From the NCBI GenBank assembly GCA_938003715.1, contig CALKYK010000118.1, positions 1 to 5,816 of the forward strand: DNA of 5,816 nucleotides, given 5' to 3'. Every line of letters starts with the position of its first letter. The first letter of the stretch is position 1. The DNA comes from an uncultured Gammaproteobacteria bacterium. GTDB lineage: Bacteria > Pseudomonadota > Gammaproteobacteria > Steroidobacterales > Woeseiaceae. The position numbers and the translations under genes were made by a program. Shown piece by piece: positions 1-4,401 of the stretch. The notes below the pieces were generated by a model. The model was not told the DNA's origin. It did no database searches and saw only the letters and a list, made by a program, of their open reading frames with translations.

Positions 1-13
1 CGGCGCTCGTCAC
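1..13 (-). CDS. fliP: Start of next gene, probably fliP (only 4 codons visible)
   Basis: A GTG at 13-11 overlaps the fliO TGA (GTGA) and opens a frame reading Met-Thr-Ser-Ala to the window edge. A GGAGG site sits 6 nt upstream. In the conserved order fliLMNOPQR, the gene after fliO is fliP, an inner-membrane export-gate subunit. Four codons cannot identify a protein, so the name comes only from gene order. Confidence 0.5.
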
Positions 14-438
14 TTGCCGCCTCCGCGCAGGATCTCCCGCAGGCGGCTCGCGAAGCCGCTTTTCGGTACAGCCGCGTGCGCGACCGGCTCATCGAACACG
101 TGCAGCGTCTGCACGCTGGTGCTGGTCATGCCGACGACGAGCTGCTTGTCGGCCACCTCGACCAGCACGATGCGCTCCTTCGGCCCGATCGAGCGCGAGG
201 CGACGACCTGGATCACATCCGAATCGCCGCCGCGCGCGCCGTTCGTGCGTGAGTAAAACCAGCCGAACAGCACGATCGCTGCGATGACGACAACCAGTCC
301 GCCACCCAGGCTCGCGACGTCGCCCGGCTGCACCGGTGCCGCCGTCGACAGCACGGCATCGCTCGCCCGGCCGGCGCCGGCGACGAGCAGCAGGCCAACC
401 GCCGTCGCCGTTTGAATGATTGCGTCGTACAAATTCAT
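10..438 (-). CDS. fliO: Flagellar export-gate assembly protein FliO
   Basis: FliO is a small membrane protein that helps FliP oligomerise at the start of export-gate assembly. The 142-residue product has a hydrophobic N terminus (about 7-22) resembling a signal segment, a short extracytoplasmic stretch, a clear transmembrane helix (about 46-63, rich in Val/Ile), and a cytoplasmic domain. That domain carries the FliO-type motif IQVVASRSIGPKERIVLVEV (76-95) followed by KQLVVGMT and a basic C terminus. The N-terminal hydrophobic segment has no positively charged residue before it, unlike a standard signal peptide, so it could be a second membrane anchor instead. The ATG at 438 lies 11 bp after fliN and has only a weak ribosome site, suggesting coupling to fliN translation. 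The stop TGA overlaps the presumed fliP start as GTGA. Confidence 0.9.
   Translation of the reverse strand: MNLYDAIIQTATAVGLLLVAGAGRASDAVLSTAAPVQPGDVASLGGGLVVVIAAIVLFGWFYSRTNGARGGDSDVIQVVASRSIGPKERIVLVEVADKQLVVGMTSTSVQTLHVFDEPVAHAAVPKSGFASRLREILRGGGK
20..24 (-). promoter_or_regulatory. Strong ribosome binding site for the next gene (fliP)
   Basis: Minus-strand GGAGG inside the last codons of fliO, 6 nt before the GTG at 13. It is the best ribosome site in the window and supports the GTG as a real start. Confidence 0.6.
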
Positions 439-449
439 TGCAGCCGCAC

Positions 450-824
450 TCAGTTCAGTTTCTCGATGCGCTCGACCGGGCTGACGACGTCCGTCAGCCG
501 CACGCCGAATTTCTCGTCGACGACGACAATTTCGCCGTGTGCGATCAGGGTGCCGTTGACGAGCACGTCCATCGGCTCGCTCGCTTCCTGGTCTAGCGCG
601 ATGACCGAACCCTCGACGAGCCTGACGAGGTCGCGTATCGGGATGTCGGTCGAGCCGACCCGCAGCGAAATCGTGACCGGCACGTCGAGTACGAGGTCGA
701 GATTGACGTCGGCGCCTTTCGCGGCGGGCGCGCCCGGTTTCGCCTCGAGTTCGTCGGGCGAGAACTGTTTCTCGGCCCCGCCTCCCTGCGCCGTTTCGTT
801 GCCTTCGTTCGGTGTGTCTGCCAT
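450..824 (-). CDS. fliN: Flagellar motor switch protein FliN
   Basis: FliN builds the lower C-ring with FliM and helps dock FliH-FliI export cargo. The 124-residue product has a polar, disordered N terminus (1-38, Glu/Gly/Ala-rich) and one SpoA domain (about 41-115). That domain carries the near-invariant family segments LDLVLDVPVTISL (42-54), GSVIALDQ, EPMDVLVNGTLIAHGEIVVV (83-102) and KFGVRLTDVVSPVERI (105-120). Size and domain match FliN of polar-flagellated gammaproteobacteria. It begins 22 bp after the fliM stop and ends 11 bp before fliO. Unlike FliM, its conserved core is close to consensus. It is unlikely to be FliY, which is longer and carries CheC-like phosphatase sequence. Confidence 0.97.
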   Translation of the reverse strand: MADTPNEGNETAQGGGAEKQFSPDELEAKPGAPAAKGADVNLDLVLDVPVTISLRVGSTDIPIRDLVRLVEGSVIALDQEASEPMDVLVNGTLIAHGEIVVVDEKFGVRLTDVVSPVERIEKLN

Positions 825-832
825 CAGTCGTT

Positions 833-836
833 CCTC
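833..836 (-). promoter_or_regulatory. Ribosome binding site of fliN
   Basis: Minus-strand GAGG 8 nt before the ATG at 824. It selects that start over an in-frame Met at 917, which would overlap fliM by 71 bases and add 31 residues not typical of FliN. Confidence 0.65.
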
Positions 837-846
837 GGCTAAATAT

Positions 847-1824
847 TCAAAGCTGTGATTCGATCCACGCGAGCGTCTCGATCGCGTTGCGGCCGCGATG
901 TACGCCAAGCCGTCCATGCAGGAGCTCGACGTGTTTCGCCTGCACCGTCGCCTGCTGCGGGTTGTCGATTTCGATCACGTCGCCGGGCGTCAGGCGCACG
1001 AGGTCGCCGAGCGTCATGCGCGCGTGGCCGACGCTCGAGGTCAGGTTGACGACCGAATCGGCGACGCGGCGACGGATCGCCTTTTCCCAGCGCGCGTCCT
1101 CGCGCGCATCGCGCTCGCGTTTTTCCCCGGCCAGCGTCGAGAGCACCGGCGCGACCGTGGCGCGCGGCAGGAGCAGATGAAAGCGGCTGCTGACGTCGTC
1201 GACGGCCAGCTCGAATTCGCTGTTGATTACCGGTTCGGACGGCTCCGTCACGTCGACGAGTTCGAGGCTCGCCTCGGTTGCGATGCGCTCGGGGGACAAT
1301 TCCTTGAGCGGCGTCCACGATTCCTTGATCGCCGACAGAACGAGCGTCACGAACAGGTTCGAGATGGAAATCTCGCCGTCGGTGAACGGCTTGCTTTCGG
1401 GGATCTCGTCGGCCGTCGCGTCGCCGCCGAAGAAGGCGCTGACCAGCATTCTCACCAGCACCGGCTCGAGCACGACCGCTGCCCGGCCCTCGAACGGCGG
1501 CGCCTCGAAAACGGCCACGACGACGGGCCCGCTCATGGTCGCGGCGACGTCGTCGAAGGACGCGACGGACAGCGCGCCGGCCTCCAGCGTCAGTTCGCGC
1601 TGCAGGAGCTGCTCCAGGTCGGCGACGAGCCGCTCGGCGGTCTGCTGGTTCAGGAGCTTCAGGCGCGGATAGCTGTTGCTGACGATGTGCGCGCGGGGCG
1701 GAATCGTAAACGGCTTCACCGACGCGTACTGCGGCCCGGACGACGACTGCACTTCGACCTCGCCGGACTCGACGCCGGTCAGCAGCGCATCCTTTTCCTC
1801 GTCGGTCAGGACTTTGTCATTCAT
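847..1824 (-). CDS. fliM: Flagellar motor switch protein FliM (divergent)
   Basis: FliM forms the middle of the C-ring and binds CheY-P to reverse the motor. The 325-residue product has the usual three parts. The N-terminal CheY-P-binding peptide is VLTDEEKDALLTGV (5-18), matching the LSQxEIDALL family motif in outline. A flexible linker is followed by the CheC-like middle domain (about 45-235) and then by the SpoA domain (about 250-322), ending LLHGRLGVHRGRNAIETL. Several positions usually strongly conserved are altered: the middle-domain GGxG loop reads GGDA (133-136), the LPYSxxEP stretch reads LPRATVAP (219-226), and the segment normally containing ARxFR reads LLNQQTAERLVADL. The protein keeps full length and has no frame disruption, so it is likely functional but diverged. 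It starts 12 bp after fliL; the GAGG formed partly by the fliL stop region can serve as ribosome site. An SctQ-type secretion protein is unlikely given the neighbours and the CheY motif. Confidence 0.93.
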   Translation of the reverse strand: MNDKVLTDEEKDALLTGVESGEVEVQSSSGPQYASVKPFTIPPRAHIVSNSYPRLKLLNQQTAERLVADLEQLLQRELTLEAGALSVASFDDVAATMSGPVVVAVFEAPPFEGRAAVVLEPVLVRMLVSAFFGGDATADEIPESKPFTDGEISISNLFVTLVLSAIKESWTPLKELSPERIATEASLELVDVTEPSEPVINSEFELAVDDVSSRFHLLLPRATVAPVLSTLAGEKRERDAREDARWEKAIRRRVADSVVNLTSSVGHARMTLGDLVRLTPGDVIEIDNPQQATVQAKHVELLHGRLGVHRGRNAIETLAWIESQL

Positions 1825-1836
1825 CGCCGGTCCGCC

Positions 1837-2358
1837 TCACTGCACGACGAGTCCGGAGAAGTACACGGCTTCGATGCCCGGCTGGCCGATCCGCTCGCGC
1901 ATGATCTTCTGTATTTCGGCCAGCGCGTCGGCGAGCATCTGTTCCTTGCCTTCGCGGGTCACGACCGCCTCGTACTTGACGTTGCCCCACATCAGGATCA
2001 GCGCGTTGCGGATCGCCGGCGTGTGCTCGCGAACCGAGTTGATGACCTCCTGGTCGCGGGACATCACCTCGAGCGTCACCTGCATGAAATGCACGTCGCC
2101 GAGCTCATCCTTGAAATTGATCACGAGCGGCGGGTGCAGGCTCTGGTAGATCGCCGGCTTGCCGGTATCGACCACGAGCTCCTCTTCTTCCGCCGCGGTT
2201 TCCTCTTCGGGCGGCGGGGAAATCATGTTCATGACGGTGGGTCCGGCGACGACGCCGATCACGACCAGCACCAGCGCGCCGACGCCCATCAGGAGCTTTT
2301 GCATCATCCCGCCGGATGCCGCCTGTGCTTCTTCCGCCTGTGTTTCTTCATCAGCCAT
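1837..2358 (-). CDS. fliL: Flagellar basal body-associated protein FliL
   Basis: FliL is a single-pass inner-membrane protein that surrounds the MotAB stator and supports motor torque. The 173-residue product shows the expected plan. An acidic cytoplasmic N terminus (1-20) is followed by one transmembrane helix (about 22-46, KLLMGVGALVLVVIGVVAG). Next comes an acidic Pro/Glu linker (48-62), then a periplasmic domain (about 66-173) with YQSLHPPLVINF, a helix around RDQEVINSVREHTPAIRNALI, and the terminal VYFSGLVVQ that resembles the FliL consensus ending. The ATG at 2358 has a GGAG site 6 nt upstream and follows a sigma-54 promoter. It is the first gene of the operon, with 12 bp to fliM. Length and fold are normal. 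Confidence 0.95.
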   Translation of the reverse strand: MADEETQAEEAQAASGGMMQKLLMGVGALVLVVIGVVAGPTVMNMISPPPEEETAAEEEELVVDTGKPAIYQSLHPPLVINFKDELGDVHFMQVTLEVMSRDQEVINSVREHTPAIRNALILMWGNVKYEAVVTREGKEQMLADALAEIQKIMRERIGQPGIEAVYFSGLVVQ

Positions 2359-2390
2359 GGTGAACTCCAGTCTGCTTTCACCTGTGCTGA

Positions 2391-2407
2391 TGCAATCGGC
2401 ATGCCAA
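2391..2407 (-). promoter_or_regulatory. Sigma-54 (RpoN) promoter for the fliLMNOP operon
   Basis: Minus-strand TTGGCATGCCGATTGCA has the invariant GG (2405-2404) and GC (2393-2392) exactly 10 bases apart. It fits the consensus TGGCACG-N4-TTGCA with one change (T for C in the -24 block). The predicted start is near 2380, leaving a leader of about 22 nt that contains a GGAG ribosome site (2368-2365), 6 nt before the fliL ATG. It would drive fliL and the close-packed genes after it. Confidence 0.85.
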
Positions 2408-2408
2408 G

Positions 2409-2422
2409 ATCGGCCGGCCGAT
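2409..2422. repeat. 14-bp perfect palindrome next to the fliL promoter
   Basis: ATCGGCCGGCCGAT is a perfect palindrome, separated from the TTGG of the sigma-54 -24 element by a single base. It could be a dimeric regulator site. On the plus strand it is followed by five T in six bases, like a terminator, but no plus-strand gene needs one; on the minus strand there is no T-run after it. Confidence 0.5.
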
Positions 2423-2425
2423 TTT

Positions 2426-2438
2426 TATCCATTATTTA
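2426..2438 (+). promoter_or_regulatory. Possible IHF binding site upstream of the fliL promoter
   Basis: TATCCATTATTTA on the plus strand matches the IHF core consensus WATCAANNNNTTR with a single mismatch (C for A at position 5). It sits in the AT-rich island about 20 bp upstream of the -24 element and between the candidate activator site and the promoter. That is where IHF typically bends DNA at sigma-54 promoters. This is an inference from motif and position only. Confidence 0.35.
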
Positions 2439-2512
2439 CAGAGAGTTACGTTTTTCCGGCCGTGGCGAATCCGGTCGTGTCGGAAAATTGGCGCGGTCGC
2501 GGTCGGCCGGGT

Positions 2513-2541
2513 GGCGTCGCGCGCGTCAGAAAACCGACGCC
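2513..2541 (-). repeat. Inverted repeat just downstream of fliK (weak terminator candidate)
   Basis: Arms GGCGTCG (2541-2535) and CGACGCC (2519-2513) pair perfectly over 7 bp around a 15-nt loop, starting 2 bases after the fliK stop. There is no U-tract directly after the stem, so it is not a classical intrinsic terminator. It may be a weak RNA stem or chance in GC-rich DNA. Confidence 0.3.
2525..2538 (+). promoter_or_regulatory. Possible FleQ-like activator site
   Basis: GTCAGAAAACCGAC (plus strand) keeps the GTC-N8-GAC frame and the GTCA and AAA elements of the FleQ consensus as I recall it (GTCaNTAAAtTGAC), with three mismatches. It lies about 120 bp upstream of the -24 element of the fliL promoter, a normal distance for a sigma-54 enhancer. 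A motif this short and imperfect could arise by chance. Confidence 0.25.
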
Positions 2542-2543
2542 CG

Positions 2544-3884
2544 TCAGGCGAAGGTATCGATCAGGCCGAGCGGTGCGCGCTGACGTTCCGTTCCGGCGCT
2601 CGTCGCGTCGAACTCGTCCGCCGTTACGGCGTCCGGGTGGCGATCGTCGGCGGCGCCCGTCGTCGCGTTGTCCGACGCCTCCCGCTGACGAGTCCCGCTG
2701 TCGCTGACCGTCGCGTTGGACAGCGACAGCCCGTTCTCGGCGAGCATCTCGCGAAGCCTCGGCAACGCCTGCTCGATCGCTTCCCGCGTCACCGCGTGCT
2801 GCGCCGTGAAAAGCAGCTGCGCGGCGTCGTCCTCGACCGAAACCTGGACCTGGATCGGGCCGAGTTCGGCGGGATGCAGGCGAATCTGCGCGTTTTGCAC
2901 GGCGCCGCGGGTCATCCACATGACGCGGTCCCGCAGCGCATCGCCCCAGGACGGATCGTCAACCGGCAGCGCGATCGCGGTGCTCGCGATCGTGCGCGCA
3001 GCGGCGCTCTGGACATCACGCGGCGCTGCCGCGTTCACAGAAGGCAGCGCCGCAGAGGCGGCAATCTCGATCGGCGCGCGGGACGCGGGCTCGGCGCGCT
3101 CGGGCACCATTCTCTCGACCGGCAGTCCAGCGACCGGCACGGCACGCTGGAGCGTTTCCGCGTTCTGCACGGGCGCGATTTCGGGCGCGGGGCGAGGCAT
3201 GTCAGGCGCACGAATGGTTTCGGCGGGCCGCAGCGTTTCAGCGCTGCGCGGATCGTTCTCGCTGCCGCGTGTCGGTACCGGCGCCGGCGGTGCTTCGGTG
3301 TCGATCCGTACCCGGCTCTCGCGCAGCACTGCGGCAAGCTGCGGCGGGGTGTCGACAGCGCGGCGTGCTGTGTCGTCGCGCAACGTCGTTTCCTGCGCGA
3401 GCTGGCGCGGAGTGTCCTGCACGTCGTGCTGCAATCGATCGAGACCTTGCACCTGCGCCGCCACCGGCGCGTTCACGTTCCGTTCCGCCGCAAGGACCGC
3501 GCCCTCGCCGGCGGTCCCGGCGACCTGGGCCACGCCCACGTCGACTTCGTCGACCGGCGATTCGCGCAGAACTGGCAGCGGTATTGGTACGCTCGCTGCG
3601 GCGGGCGTCGTTTCCGAACCCGATTGCTCGTCGACCACCGTCGTTACCAACGGCAAGGGATTGCCGGGCAGCGGCAAGGTCGTGTCACCGGACTCCGGGC
3701 CACGCTCGCCGGTGAGTGCCGCGAACGGCGCCGGAAGCGTCAGTTCCGCTTCGGCCGGTTTCGCGAGCAGCGCCCGGAAGCTCGGACCGAGCTCAGCCGA
3801 CGGGTCGAAAAACCCATTATTTTCAGTAACTTCTGCAGATAACTCCGGGGTGATTCCGGTCAGCAGGTGTAGCGTCGGCAGCAT
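2544..3884 (-). CDS. fliK: Flagellar hook-length control protein FliK
   Basis: FliK is exported during hook growth. It acts as a ruler and, through its C-terminal domain, switches the gate protein FlhB from hook to filament substrates. The 446-residue product has the family architecture. Residues about 1-300 are a low-complexity, Ala/Pro/Glu-rich, probably extended ruler. Residues about 310-395 are the conserved C-terminal domain, with the diagnostic IRLHPAELGPIQVQVSVE (334-351), then AQHAVTREAIEQALPRLREML (from 361), then a polar tail ending GLIDTFA, similar to other gammaproteobacterial FliK ends. Short related motifs AETLRP, AETIRA and AETLQRA (about 215-248) hint at internal duplication in the ruler. 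The start is chosen by the GAGG site and the upstream sigma-54 promoter; a Met at 4085 would overlap most of fliJ and is rejected. There are 82 bp before it and 185 bp after it, so it seems to be transcribed on its own or by read-through from fliIJ. Confidence 0.94.
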   Translation of the reverse strand: MLPTLHLLTGITPELSAEVTENNGFFDPSAELGPSFRALLAKPAEAELTLPAPFAALTGERGPESGDTTLPLPGNPLPLVTTVVDEQSGSETTPAAASVPIPLPVLRESPVDEVDVGVAQVAGTAGEGAVLAAERNVNAPVAAQVQGLDRLQHDVQDTPRQLAQETTLRDDTARRAVDTPPQLAAVLRESRVRIDTEAPPAPVPTRGSENDPRSAETLRPAETIRAPDMPRPAPEIAPVQNAETLQRAVPVAGLPVERMVPERAEPASRAPIEIAASAALPSVNAAAPRDVQSAAARTIASTAIALPVDDPSWGDALRDRVMWMTRGAVQNAQIRLHPAELGPIQVQVSVEDDAAQLLFTAQHAVTREAIEQALPRLREMLAENGLSLSNATVSDSGTRQREASDNATTGAADDRHPDAVTADEFDATSAGTERQRAPLGLIDTFA

Positions 3885-3892
3885 TGGCGAAT

Positions 3893-3896
3893 CCTC
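3893..3896 (-). promoter_or_regulatory. Ribosome binding site of fliK
   Basis: GAGG on the minus strand, 8 nt upstream of the ATG at 3884. It decides the fliK start: the reading frame is open further upstream to an ATG at 4085, but that Met lies inside fliJ, lacks this site, and would start before the sigma-54 promoter. Confidence 0.7.
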
Positions 3897-3930
3897 GTGT
3901 CGCGCAAATCGGTCGGTCCTGCCTGTTAAG

Positions 3931-3948
3931 TAGCAAGTACCGTGCCAA
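3931..3948 (-). promoter_or_regulatory. Sigma-54 (RpoN) promoter for fliK
   Basis: On the minus strand the sequence TTGGCACGGTACTTGCTA lies in the 82-bp gap between fliJ and fliK. It matches the sigma-54 consensus (YTGGCACG-N4-TTGCW) at essentially every position. The -24 GG (3946-3945) and -12 GC (3934-3933) are exactly 10 bases apart. Transcription would start near 3921, giving a leader of about 37 nt before the fliK ATG. Such a promoter needs an enhancer-binding protein such as FleR/FlrC or FleQ/FlrA, so fliK could be timed separately from fliIJ. Confidence 0.85.
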
Positions 3949-3966
3949 TGCCGGACCGGGGGCGGA

Positions 3967-4401
3967 TCAGCGCCGCATTCGCGGTCGTGCTGCGAGGTCG
4001 TCGAGCGATTTTTGTTGCTGCCGTGCGTCCTCCCGGTCCTCGACCTCGCGGTAGCGGTCGACGACGCGCTCCAGCGACTCGACACGCTGGCGCGTGCGCA
4101 TCCAGCGCCGACGGTGCGCGTCCCGGTTCTGCTGCCCGGTCAGGACCTGCTCCTTCTGCGCGGCCACCGCGTCGTCGATGCGGCGCAGGAAATTCTGGTA
4201 GTCCTGCCAGCGCTGCGAGCTGACATTGCCGGTGAACGTGAACTCGCGCGAGTAGGAGTGGCGGTACGCCTCGAGTTCCTGCAGCCGCTCGACGTCCGCG
4301 TCCAGCGCCTGCTGCGCCCTGCCCATCTCCAGGCACACGCGCCGCTCCTCGGACTGCGCGACCGCGACCACTTTCGACATGCGCTTCGATCGTTTCTTCA
4401 T
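3967..4401 (-). CDS. fliJ: Flagellar export chaperone/stalk protein FliJ
   Basis: A 144-residue, highly charged, almost wholly helical protein with a predicted long coiled coil, matching FliJ in size and position. FliJ forms the gamma-subunit-like stalk in the FliI hexamer, binds FlhA and escorts export chaperones; it is cytoplasmic. Visible landmarks are the basic N terminus (MKKRSKR), a first helix rich in Glu/Gln/Arg (about 15-50), a middle WQDYQNFLRRIDDAV segment (about 65-79) of the kind found in FliJ proteins, and a second Arg/Glu-rich helix (about 95-135) with a basic tail ending PRMRR. The ATG shares one base with the fliI stop, so it is coupled to fliI and uses the upstream ribosomes. 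FliJ sequences are weakly conserved, so the call rests on length, coiled-coil character, the WQxYQ-type segment and the position between fliI and fliK. Confidence 0.9.
   Translation of the reverse strand: MKKRSKRMSKVVAVAQSEERRVCLEMGRAQQALDADVERLQELEAYRHSYSREFTFTGNVSSQRWQDYQNFLRRIDDAVAAQKEQVLTGQQNRDAHRRRWMRTRQRVESLERVVDRYREVEDREDARQQQKSLDDLAARPRMRR

Larger units (their letters stand above)
2359..2543 (-). other. Non-coding fliK-fliL intergenic control region
   Basis: This 185-bp stretch is the largest gene-free part of the window. Read on the minus strand it runs from a GC-rich segment with a 7-bp-stem inverted repeat just after fliK, through an AT-rich island (about 2421-2450), to a 14-bp palindrome, a sigma-54 promoter and the fliL leader. 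The AT-rich patch stands out sharply from the GC-rich surroundings. No convincing small gene is seen in it. Confidence 0.8.

Noticed and set aside
825..917. N-terminal extension of fliN to a Met at 917
   Set aside because: It overlaps the end of fliM in another frame and adds residues not typical of FliN. The ATG at 824 has a good ribosome site.
2409..2426. Palindrome plus T-run on the plus strand as an intrinsic terminator
   Set aside because: No plus-strand gene precedes it. On the coding strand the run precedes the stem as A residues, so it cannot terminate fliK transcription in the usual way.
2303..2432. Small minus-strand open frame of about 43 codons starting with ATG at 2432
   Set aside because: It has no ribosome site, begins upstream of the predicted fliL transcript start, and runs out of frame into fliL with a basic, low-information sequence.
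898..2583. A 561-codon open frame on the plus strand, antisense to fliM and fliL
   Set aside because: Its composition (Arg/His/Asp/Leu-rich) is that of a reverse frame of GC-rich coding DNA. It shows no recognisable domain and crosses two well-identified genes and their promoter.
2511..3933. Long plus-strand open frames antisense to fliK (2511-3842 and 2716-3933)
   Set aside because: Both are Arg- or Ser/Ala-rich shadows of fliK, with no domain and no plausible start context. FliK's own C-terminal motif settles the coding strand.
3885..4085. N-terminal extension of fliK to a Met at 4085
   Set aside because: It would lie over fliJ and the sigma-54 promoter, has no ribosome site, and adds 67 low-complexity residues unlike FliK. 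The ATG at 3884 has GAGG at 8 nt.
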